Origin: Dyadobacter bucti
GTDB taxonomy: Bacteria > Bacteroidota > Bacteroidia > Cytophagales > Spirosomataceae
Length of the DNA: 64,000 nt
NCBI RefSeq assembly: GCF_005869225.1
Contig: NZ_SWFP01000014.1
Location: forward strand, 62,001 to 126,000
Direction of reading: 5' to 3'
In this document: piece after piece, positions 56,674 through 64,000 of the stretch
Layout of the letters: every line of letters begins with the position of its first letter
Position numbering within the stretch: position 1 is the stretch's first letter
Program-made: the position numbers and the translations under genes
The notes under the pieces: generated by a model
Told to the model about the DNA's origin: nothing
The model's database searches: none
Seen by the model: the letters and a program-made list of their open reading frames with translations, nothing else

Positions 56674-58317
56674 TCACCAAGGTTTTTTCGTACCCTGTAC
56701 CACCCACGGCTTCGACCAGGCGCTGTTTCCCTTGTCCGCCTGAGAATAGACCGTGATTTCCAGCTTGCTGACCGCACTTTCGGCATTGGCTTTATTGATC
56801 TGCAGCTCATCCTGCATGTAATAAAAGCGAACAGGCAACACGTCTCTTTTCGCTGCCGGCCCTGCGTGCAGCTCCGGTATGCCCGTTCTTCTGTAATCGA
56901 ACCAGGCTTCGGTGGCCGCTGTCCAGCCTGCGATCCATTTCTGCTCGATCACCTGCTTGATGGTTTGGTTGAAAGCGACTGCGGGCTGCGCAATATAGGC
57001 GCTGTAAGTACTCCCCACCGTCCATGTATTGAGTGAGGCTTTAATGCCCGCTTCATAATGATCTTTGGCTACGCCTGCCGCCCAGCCTTTCAGTCCGGCC
57101 TCTGCGAGAATAAAATGCACCTCAGCCGCTGATATCAGCCGTGCTTTCAACAATGGCCCTTTGGCTGCTTTATATATATCATTCAAAAATGAAACATGCG
57201 GATTGTATGAAGTCTGTCCGGGAGTCGGGTTGAGATTATAGGCCGACGGCAGGGCCGAAAAGCTCGGCGGCAATCCTACATATTCTGGATCGGTATCAAT
57301 TTGTTCCGTACCTACCTTATCCGGTGAAAGATAGCGTTTGCCATCTACAATTTTGTCCGTTTTAGGAGGCAGCGTCGCATCCACTACCAGCGGTACCTCG
57401 ACCTTATTGGCCCATATTCCCAGGCGGGGGTCTTTCAGAGCCTGTAGCTTTTCTACAAAGGTTGCGCACATCTTTATTCTCCGGTAATTGCTTCCGCTCG
57501 CATCATACACGGCATTGGCAGGCCAGGAGTCGCCGTCACTATTTCCGGGAAATGACATGGCGGCATCGTCGCTTTCGGAGGTAATGATCGGGTACTGGAC
57601 AGCGTTGGCAACGATTTTCTCTATTCCCGCTTTCGCAATGTCCGGCTGTTTTTCTGAAAGCCGCATATAGTAGCGCAGGAGAAGTGAATTGGCCATTTTT
57701 CTCCATTTTTCAGGATTCCCCCCATAATATACATCTACATTATCCACAATTCCAGGGTAATCTGCTTTGGACTTGGAAAGAAGTGTATTCGCTTTTTCAA
57801 GATCGGCAATGATACCTGCGTAAATCTTATCCTGCCCATCAAAAGCGGGTAAAATATTCTCTGTTCCTCCAACTTCGCCTTTCAGCGCATCGGTATATGG
57901 GGCATCTCCCCACAAATCGGTGATCAGGCCGAAAACAAAGGATTTCATGACCAGCGAAACGCCCTGCTGGAATTCCAGATTCAGCTCTACCGATCTTTTA
58001 TACAGCAGGTCGTTATTTCTCAGGATATCATAATAAGGATTCCAGTTCTGATTCCCGCCCCAGTCGTAATCATTATGCCCGCTCGCCCAGGCATCTTTTT
58101 GCGTATGCTGAACCACCCCGGCAATATCCTGATACCCCAGGTTTACATAGGCTCTGGCAGCTTCGGTTAAGATAGTAGGCAGGATCAGATTGGGATTGAC
58201 TGTCTCCGGCGCAACTCCGTTCGGGTTTTCGTTCAGTTCGCTGAGATCCTTACAGGAAAAGATCAGGCACGCGAGCAACAGCGGGAATAGGATGGATTTT
58301 TTGCTGAATGTTTTCAT
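56674..58317 (-). CDS. SusD/RagB-family outer-membrane lipoprotein (SusD-like 2)
   Basis: The 547-residue protein has a lipoprotein signal (LIFSC) followed by the family opening DLSELNENPNGVAPETVNPNLILPT. Helical TPR-like segments follow, including GLITDLWGDAPYTDALKG, WRKMANSLLLRYYMRLS, and a C-terminal WIAGWTAATEAWFDYRRTGIP, ending WSKPWVVQGTKKPW. It is a surface-exposed binding lipoprotein that feeds the neighbouring SusC barrel. The ligand cannot be inferred. It is 36 nt downstream of its SusC partner and clearly paralogous to the SusD at 62066, with which it shares the C-terminal WSKPWxVQGTxKPW motif. Confidence 0.93.
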   Translation of the reverse strand: MKTFSKKSILFPLLLACLIFSCKDLSELNENPNGVAPETVNPNLILPTILTEAARAYVNLGYQDIAGVVQHTQKDAWASGHNDYDWGGNQNWNPYYDILRNNDLLYKRSVELNLEFQQGVSLVMKSFVFGLITDLWGDAPYTDALKGEVGGTENILPAFDGQDKIYAGIIADLEKANTLLSKSKADYPGIVDNVDVYYGGNPEKWRKMANSLLLRYYMRLSEKQPDIAKAGIEKIVANAVQYPIITSESDDAAMSFPGNSDGDSWPANAVYDASGSNYRRIKMCATFVEKLQALKDPRLGIWANKVEVPLVVDATLPPKTDKIVDGKRYLSPDKVGTEQIDTDPEYVGLPPSFSALPSAYNLNPTPGQTSYNPHVSFLNDIYKAAKGPLLKARLISAAEVHFILAEAGLKGWAAGVAKDHYEAGIKASLNTWTVGSTYSAYIAQPAVAFNQTIKQVIEQKWIAGWTAATEAWFDYRRTGIPELHAGPAAKRDVLPVRFYYMQDELQINKANAESAVSKLEITVYSQADKGNSAWSKPWVVQGTKKPW

Positions 58318-58353
58318 GAGTGTATTAATATTAAATATACTATCTGATTGAAA

Positions 58354-61300
58354 TTAGAAAGTAAGACCCAGTTTGAAGCCAATCGGCATTACCCAAGGTG
58401 TTACGTTGTACCGCTCGATACCCTGCTTGAACTGCGTACCCGCCTGCGCATTGGATTCCTGCTGAAATGCCTGCTCAGGATCGATACCTATTTTGGCTTT
58501 GGTCCATAACATAATGTTACGGCTGTAAACTGCGACATTCACATTTTGCAGACCCAGTTTTTGTACCAGACCGGCCGGCAGGTCATACCCCAGCGCAACT
58601 TCGCGCAGCTTGATAAAAGAAGCGTCAAACGTAGCCGCTCGCGTAAAATCCCAGGGATAATTGTCGCCGTAAGGAAGATATTTAGTTCCCGCCCCTCCGA
58701 GGTTTTCAGTATAGCCCGTGATCTCTCCTTCCGAATTGTATTCAGCAATTACACCCGGATTAAATACAGCATAGTCGTAAGTATTGCCACCATACGGGAA
58801 TGGGAACCCGCCATACTCCTTGGTAGGGCCGCCAACAATATTGAATTTGTTCCCGCGAACGACCACTTTGTCATTTTCCACCAGATAATTACGCAGCTGA
58901 TCGCCGGTCATCCCGTTCGGATTAATCAGGTTATCCAGAAAACGCTGCGATTTAAGATCCGATTCTCCGTAGCGGTAGGTCTGGGACACAAATTCACCCC
59001 CGTTTCTCCAATCGAAGGTCATGTTCAGGCTGAAACCTTTGTAGGACAGTGAAGTTTGCATGCCCAGGATAAAATCAGGGTTGAAATTACCGATCTTGTT
59101 GCGGGTATTGGAGGCTGCTATACTCTGCCATGAACCGTTTTCATCCAGTATCGGATAGTTGTAATAAGGAGAATTTTTATCTTTAACCGTCACGAGTTCA
59201 GAATCATAAAGATCCCCGATCTGCTCTCCGACGTAAGTCCAGGCACCGCCTTTGGCATCTGTCCACAAAGTATAAAAAGTTAATCCATCAGAAAGTGACT
59301 TGATAGTAGTCCGGTTGCGCGACCAGTTAGCATTGATATCCCATCTCCACCCATTTTTATCAATTGGTGTTCCCCCCAGCGATAACTCGAGTCCCTTGCT
59401 TACCAGCAATCCCGCATTGATATTTTTAGATGTGAATCCGCTAGATCCCGGCAGCTTGGTCGGGATGATCTGGTTCCGGTTTTCTACCTGATAGTAGGTA
59501 GCCGCAAACCGCAGTTTGTTCCGGAACATGTTCAGATCGATTCCGTATTCATAAGAAGTGGCAATTTCCGGTTTCAGGTCAGGCAGCAAAATTCTTCCCG
59601 ATTTCGATAACCGCGTGATACCGTCCCACGCCCCGGAATTATCTAGTGTAGCCAGCAAACTGTACGGATCGGTGTCATTACCGACCTGCGCCACGCCTCC
59701 CCTTACCTTCAGCAAACTGATCTGCTCGGAAACCGGAAGCAATTCGCTGACAATCAGGCTTAAAGAAGCAGAAGGATAAAAATAGGAACGGTTCTCTTTC
59801 GGCAACGTGCTCGACCAGTCGTTACGTGCTGTCAGATCCAGATAAACGATGTCTTTAAATCCTAAATTAGCCAAACCGTACACGCTGAACACCGCTCGCT
59901 CAGCCAGCCTGTTCTCGTATTTGAGGTTGGCAGGCGCGATATTGGAAATCGTATACAAACCCGGAATAATCAGTCCGGTCCCGTTTTTGGTAGCCGAGGT
60001 TATATCGGAGTTTTTCTGGTAACGCGTATTTCCACCTCCCGACACCGATACACTAAAATCACCCACATTCTTTTTATATGTCAAAAGAAAATCGGCATTC
60101 CGTTCAAATCTTTTCAGGTTGGTTACTCCATATCCCCCCCGGCTGTCATTGGTATAACTGTTTCCAATTCTCGTTTGCCGCTCCTCATTATACGTATCAA
60201 GTGCATATCTTCCCATCAGGCTCAGTTCAGAAGTTATCTGCCAGTCTGCCTTGACATTCCCAAAAACCCGGTCACGGACAAAAGCATTGTTCACCTCATA
60301 AGCCAGAAAATATGGGTTATTGAAAGCACCCGGCCCCTGGCTCAGCTGCTGCAAACCTTCCTGCCCTGATACCCAGTAATTTCTGAGGTCACGGATATCA
60401 ATATGCGGGGAAACTGCATAGGCCCATTGCAGCGGGTTGGCGCCACGGTTGGTAGCAGGCCGGTTGTTGGAATTATTACGGCTGAAATCAATATTCGTGC
60501 TCACCCTCACTTTTTTGCTAAGCTTAACCGACGAATTGAGATTCAACGAATTCCGGAACAAATCAGAATTCGGTATGATACCTCTGTTGGTCATATTCGA
60601 ATACGACAGCCGGTAAGTGATCAAGTCTGTATTGTTAGCAATCGACACGCCGTTGGTAGTCGTAATTCCTGTCCTGACGAAATTTTTGACATTATCGGGG
60701 TGAGAGACCAGCTCCGTAGGGACCAGATTCCCATTTTCATCCCTGGGACTGTTCCATTGAATAGCTTTGTATCCTTTGTCCAGTTCCGGCCCGACACCTC
60801 CGGCCGATTTCTCTTCGATCACCAATATACCGCCGGGATAGGGATTGTTGTCCGGCGTAAATGGCAAAACGCCCGTAGCAAATTTTGAATGCATGTTGAG
60901 GTACCGGTAAGGCCTGTCGAAAACAGTGTTCGAATTCACCGAAACGGTCATTTTCTTGGCTTTGCTTCCGCTTTTTGTAGTGATCAAGACTACACCGTGA
61001 CCGGCCCTTGACCCGTATAATGCAGCTGCGTTCGGTCCTTTCAGGATTGACACACTCTCCACATCATCCGGGTTGAGACTGGAAATGGCATTACCATAAT
61101 CGACGCGGTTATCATTGCCAACCTGCCCCACGTTGTTCAAAGTATTCGCGATAGGTACCCCGTCCACCACAAAAAGAGGCTGGTTATCATTACTGAGTGA
61201 TGTGGCTCCCCTGATTATCATGCTGACAGAAGAGCCTGTGCTACCTGTAGAGCTGATCGTCACACCCGGAACTTTACCCGAGAGTGAGTTCAAAACATTT

Positions 61301-61761
61301 TCTTGTGCTACACGGCTGATCTCCTTCCCATCCAGCTCGCCCACCGAATAACCCAGCGACCGCGCTTCCCGTTTAATACCCAGGGCGGCGGTAACGACAT
61401 ACTCATCCAACGTCTCCGCGCTTTCAAGCAAAACCACATTGATCACAGACTGATTGCCCACCGCGATTTCCTGTGTTTCGTGCCCGATGTAAGAAAATAC
61501 AAGTATGGGGTTGTTTTGTACTTTGACATTAATTGAAAAATCGCCCGAAGCATCAGAGGTCGTTCCTGTCTGCGTGCCTTTCACGATGATATTCACACCA
61601 GGCATTACCGAGCCGTCGGTTTTGGCTGTAATTTTTCCTCTGATCGTTCTATCTGTGTTTTGCGCGGATGAAGGCTGAAAAAAAACAGCCTCCAACAGGA
61701 GTACGACCACAAGCAAATACCTGAGTATCCGCCTTAATCCAGAAGTAGAATTTTGATTCAT
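58354..61761 (-). CDS. SusC/RagA-family TonB-linked outer-membrane protein
   Basis: The 1,135-residue protein has a signal peptide ending at SSAQ. A carboxypeptidase-regulatory-like domain (GKITAKTDGSVMPGVNIIVKGTQTG) is followed by a TonB plug starting LDEYVVTAALGIKREARSLGYSV and containing SLSGKVPGVTISSTGSTGSS and LKGPNAAALYGSRAGHGV, then a 22-strand barrel ending GFKLGLTF. It imports a substrate delivered by the SusD lipoprotein downstream, powered by TonB. Nothing else in the window identifies the substrate. No adjacent sigma/anti-sigma or hybrid regulator is visible in this window. Confidence 0.95.
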   Translation of the reverse strand: MNQNSTSGLRRILRYLLVVVLLLEAVFFQPSSAQNTDRTIRGKITAKTDGSVMPGVNIIVKGTQTGTTSDASGDFSINVKVQNNPILVFSYIGHETQEIAVGNQSVINVVLLESAETLDEYVVTAALGIKREARSLGYSVGELDGKEISRVAQENVLNSLSGKVPGVTISSTGSTGSSVSMIIRGATSLSNDNQPLFVVDGVPIANTLNNVGQVGNDNRVDYGNAISSLNPDDVESVSILKGPNAAALYGSRAGHGVVLITTKSGSKAKKMTVSVNSNTVFDRPYRYLNMHSKFATGVLPFTPDNNPYPGGILVIEEKSAGGVGPELDKGYKAIQWNSPRDENGNLVPTELVSHPDNVKNFVRTGITTTNGVSIANNTDLITYRLSYSNMTNRGIIPNSDLFRNSLNLNSSVKLSKKVRVSTNIDFSRNNSNNRPATNRGANPLQWAYAVSPHIDIRDLRNYWVSGQEGLQQLSQGPGAFNNPYFLAYEVNNAFVRDRVFGNVKADWQITSELSLMGRYALDTYNEERQTRIGNSYTNDSRGGYGVTNLKRFERNADFLLTYKKNVGDFSVSVSGGGNTRYQKNSDITSATKNGTGLIIPGLYTISNIAPANLKYENRLAERAVFSVYGLANLGFKDIVYLDLTARNDWSSTLPKENRSYFYPSASLSLIVSELLPVSEQISLLKVRGGVAQVGNDTDPYSLLATLDNSGAWDGITRLSKSGRILLPDLKPEIATSYEYGIDLNMFRNKLRFAATYYQVENRNQIIPTKLPGSSGFTSKNINAGLLVSKGLELSLGGTPIDKNGWRWDINANWSRNRTTIKSLSDGLTFYTLWTDAKGGAWTYVGEQIGDLYDSELVTVKDKNSPYYNYPILDENGSWQSIAASNTRNKIGNFNPDFILGMQTSLSYKGFSLNMTFDWRNGGEFVSQTYRYGESDLKSQRFLDNLINPNGMTGDQLRNYLVENDKVVVRGNKFNIVGGPTKEYGGFPFPYGGNTYDYAVFNPGVIAEYNSEGEITGYTENLGGAGTKYLPYGDNYPWDFTRAATFDASFIKLREVALGYDLPAGLVQKLGLQNVNVAVYSRNIMLWTKAKIGIDPEQAFQQESNAQAGTQFKQGIERYNVTPWVMPIGFKLGLTF

Positions 61762-62065
61762 AACATACTACAGTTTAGATGGTTTTATTTAGATCGAGAT
61801 ATAGAAAGGAAATGTGGGTTGAGCCGGACCGACATCAGGACAATGCCGCTGAGTAATTCAATTGGAAATACTATGAGATCGAATTTTTGGGCTACTGTAA
61901 AATCCTGGTTTATAAGTTTTAATGATAATTTAATACTTAGCGGTACAGACTGTTAAATGAAAAAGACGCAAAGGAATAAATCTGATGGTTTATTCACTTT
62001 GCGTCTTCATCTTGAATCCCCGTTTTTAGCTCAAACGAGGGCATTCTTTGCAGTCCGTCCTGCTA
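61762..62065. other. Intergenic region between two SusCD pairs
   Basis: 304 nt without a gene. It contains the terminator of the upstream SusD (61963-62007) and about 200 nt of leader for the SusC gene at 61761, in which I found no clear TAnnTTTG promoter or direct repeats. Confidence 0.6.
61963..62007 (-). terminator. Long hairpin terminator after upstream SusD
   Basis: AAGACGCAAAG pairs exactly with CTTTGCGTCTT, with an additional AATAAA/TTTATT inner stem. It is followed by T-rich sequence on the minus strand, 58 nt after the SusD stop. Confidence 0.75.
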
Positions 62066-63784
62066 TTACCAGGGCTTTCCGGTTCCTTGTACCAGCCATG
62101 GTTTAGACCATTGGCTGTTCTTTTTGCGCGGACCGGAGAAATTGGTTTCTTCCAGTTTTTCGATGGCGCTTCTCACACTTGCACCGTTGTTGTTCAATTC
62201 ACTGTTGCTGTAAATGAAGCGCAAAGGCAAAGCGCGGGAAACAGGCGCCAAACCAGGTGTCAGTACAGGGAGGCCTGTACGTCTGAAATCGAACCACGCT
62301 TCGGTTGAGGCAGTCCAGCTCGCAACCCACTTCTGCTGAAGTATCTGCGCCTGGGTTCCGTTGTAGGCAACACCGGCACCTTTGATAAACGTATCATACT
62401 GTGCTTCCACACCCCAGGTTTCCAGGGACTGTTTGATCGCGTTGTTATAATGCGTCTCAGCAGCACCGGCAGCCCAGCCTTTCTGTGCGGCTTCCGCCAG
62501 AATGAATGAGGTTTCGGAAGCAGAAGCAAGCCTTGCCTTCAGAATACCACCTTTTACACCTTGATAAGTATAGCTCAGCTGCGAAGCATGCTGATTTTGC
62601 ACCTGCTGACCCGTGGTAGGGTTTTCATTAAAGTAAGTCGGGTCCAACATACTCGGCGGAACACCTACATATTCATCTGTATTAAGCGGCCCGTTGAATT
62701 GTTCCGGACGGCTGGGCTTATAAAGTGTAGGGTTAAAATGACGTGTAAACTTGTGTCCGGCTGCAATTCTGGTTCTCAGCTCCTGCTCGGTAAGCGACTT
62801 CACACCCGTAAGGATCACGCCATCTTCGCGGATGAACTCGTCCATACCCGTAGCAAGCGTCGGGTCAGATACCCAGCGAACGTGGACTGGTAAAAACCAT
62901 ACTTTCAAACGCGGATCACTGTTTGCGAGCAAATTTTTCATCAGCGTCGCTGCAGGCCTTCTTCTTCTCCAGTTCGACTGGCTTACATCGTAAGCGACCG
63001 CGTTGGGCCATGAGTTATCAGAGGCAGTTCCGATGTATTCCATCACAGCATCCTCTGAAGAGCTTTTCAAATAAATCCCGGAAGCATATACAGACTCGAT
63101 ACCTGCTTTGGCTATGTCCGGCAATTTGCTGGAAATACGCATGTAATAACGCAGCAGCAAAGTATTGGCAAATTTCTGCCATTTTTGCGGGTCGCCATTG
63201 TAATACACATCATATCCCGGCGCGTAGCTTTCAGCTCCCCCAGCCGCAAATAGTGCCGATGCGGCCTTCAGGTCTTCGATGATACCCTTATAAATTACCT
63301 CCTGGCTGTCAAATTCGGGCAGCATCTCGCCTTCGTCACCTTTCAGCGCATTGGTATAAGGTACGTCGCCCCACAGGTCGGTTATTGTTCCGAAAATAAA
63401 AGACTTCATAGTCAGCGCGACGCCCTCATGGAACTTGGAGCCCGTCTCAATTGCTCTTTTATGGAGCAGGTTGTTATTTCTCAGGTAACCGTACCATGCA
63501 CTCCATTCACTGTCTTCCTCACTCCAGTTATAGTCGTTGAAACCATCTTTCCATGCATCCTCCTGGGTATGCTGGATCACGCCGGCTATCCGGCCGTATC
63601 CAAGTCCCACATACTGCTTCGCTACCCCGGACATCACGGTCGGCATGAGCAGGTTCGGGTTAGCGTTGCCCGGGTTCACGCCATTGGGGTTTTCATTGAT
63701 CTCTGTCAGGTTTTCCTTGCAGGAAGTAACCGCCAGCAGCGCAATCATGAAAACAAGTTTGGGTATAAATTTTAAAATCTTCAT
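62066..63784 (-). CDS. SusD/RagB-family outer-membrane lipoprotein, second copy
   Basis: The protein has 572 residues from ATG 63784, giving a lipoprotein signal (MKILKFIPKLVFMIALLAVTSC); an earlier ATG at 63811 is less likely. The opening KENLTEINENPNGVNPGNANPNLLMPT, the block FGTITDLWGDVPYTNALKG and the C-terminal WVASWTASTEAWFDFRRTGLPV closely resemble the SusD at 56674, so the two arose by duplication. It ends WSKPWLVQGTGKPW. It pairs with the SusC whose 3' end lies just upstream at 63833. The ligand is unknown. Confidence 0.93.
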   Translation of the reverse strand: MKILKFIPKLVFMIALLAVTSCKENLTEINENPNGVNPGNANPNLLMPTVMSGVAKQYVGLGYGRIAGVIQHTQEDAWKDGFNDYNWSEEDSEWSAWYGYLRNNNLLHKRAIETGSKFHEGVALTMKSFIFGTITDLWGDVPYTNALKGDEGEMLPEFDSQEVIYKGIIEDLKAASALFAAGGAESYAPGYDVYYNGDPQKWQKFANTLLLRYYMRISSKLPDIAKAGIESVYASGIYLKSSSEDAVMEYIGTASDNSWPNAVAYDVSQSNWRRRRPAATLMKNLLANSDPRLKVWFLPVHVRWVSDPTLATGMDEFIREDGVILTGVKSLTEQELRTRIAAGHKFTRHFNPTLYKPSRPEQFNGPLNTDEYVGVPPSMLDPTYFNENPTTGQQVQNQHASQLSYTYQGVKGGILKARLASASETSFILAEAAQKGWAAGAAETHYNNAIKQSLETWGVEAQYDTFIKGAGVAYNGTQAQILQQKWVASWTASTEAWFDFRRTGLPVLTPGLAPVSRALPLRFIYSNSELNNNGASVRSAIEKLEETNFSGPRKKNSQWSKPWLVQGTGKPW

Positions 63785-63832
63785 TGCCTTTTTATTAAAT
63801 ATGATGAGCAAAAGAATGTCAGTTTTGAATGA

Positions 63833-64000
63833 TCAAAAATCGAAATTCAGTTTAAATCCGAAAGGAATAGTCCATGGCATCACGTTTTGTCTTTCAATAC
63901 CCTGACGGAACCCTCCTTTGCTAGGGTCAGCCCAGAATGCACGCTCAGGATCGATACCAATTTGTGCAGCTGTCCATAACATGATGTTCCTTGTGTAAAG
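63833..64000 (-). CDS. SusC/RagA-family protein, C-terminus only
   Basis: Only the last 55 residues are in the window; the gene continues past the right edge. They read YTRNIMLWTAAQIGIDPERAF and end IPFGFKLNFDF, the final barrel strands of a SusC protein. The same segment of the SusC at 58354 (SRNIMLWTKAKIGIDPEQAF) is nearly identical, showing the two barrels are paralogues. Partner of the SusD at 62066, 48 nt downstream. Confidence 0.9.
   Translation of the reverse strand, partial: LYTRNIMLWTAAQIGIDPERAFWADPSKGGFRQGIERQNVMPWTIPFGFKLNFDF

Overview
The window comes from a Gram-negative member of the Bacteroidota, most likely order Cytophagales (a Dyadobacter- or Spirosoma-like organism; this placement is inference). 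It carries two tandem SusC/SusD-type outer-membrane pairs, many SPI and lipoprotein signal peptides, a lipidated TamA-like barrel next to TamB, a SpoIIIE/FtsK-LolA pair, and candidate promoters of the Bacteroidota type (TTG/TTTG, about 19 nt, TAnnTTTG). No rRNA, tRNA, CRISPR array, insertion sequence or prophage was recognised. Most of the window is ordinary chromosome with small accessory patches.

Layout. 1-5.8 kb (minus strand): 5' end of an exported GH130 enzyme, a YceI protein, an RBBP9-type hydrolase, a coupled sulfatase and formylglycine-generating-enzyme pair, and a DUF4142 lipoprotein. 6.0-11.3 kb (plus): a red-light sensing operon (response regulator, heme oxygenase, bacteriophytochrome kinase), then topoisomerase IB and a DUF2383 four-helix protein. 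11.4-16.6 kb (minus): LolA, FtsK, PyrD, and a two-gene accessory unit whose nucleotidyltransferase looks frameshifted. 16.8-27.7 kb (plus): a TonB-dependent receptor, an outer-membrane lipoprotein-sorting-like protein, TamB and its lipidated TamA-like partner. 27.7-36.7 kb: methylmalonyl-CoA epimerase and RsgA, a ROK regulator, KdtA, lipoyl synthase, MetK and a fatty-acid desaturase. 36.7-40.9 kb (minus): an RND pump and its adaptor. 41.2-48.5 kb (plus): a 2,020-residue thioester alpha-2-macroglobulin, DUF1801 and AlkD-type proteins. 48.5-52.1 kb: a DegT-type aminotransferase, an unknown polytopic membrane protein, and a small antitoxin-like/GNAT pair. 52.1-64 kb (minus): metallophosphatase, PqaA-type hydrolase, ceramidase-like protein, and two SusC/SusD pairs (the last SusC is cut by the window edge).

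How the genes fit together. Envelope biogenesis dominates: TamB/TamA-like, LolA, KdtA, RND efflux, alpha-2-macroglobulin and SusCD. The heme oxygenase makes the biliverdin chromophore that the adjacent phytochrome binds, and the single-domain regulator in the same operon is its likely phosphorylation target. The FGE contains both catalytic cysteines and overlaps the gene of a Cys-type sulfatase, so the pair looks like a self-contained maturation/substrate unit with both proteins exported. The SusCD, ceramidase-like, PqaA and phosphatase run looks like a nutrient-acquisition locus for an unidentified substrate. I found no complete system that I can defend as wholly new. The best leads are the exported FGE/sulfatase unit, a SusC-style TonB-box-like segment inside the bait-like region of the alpha-2-macroglobulin, two toxin-antitoxin-like loci with apparent frameshifts, and the ceramidase-like protein whose usual catalytic-serine loop is altered.
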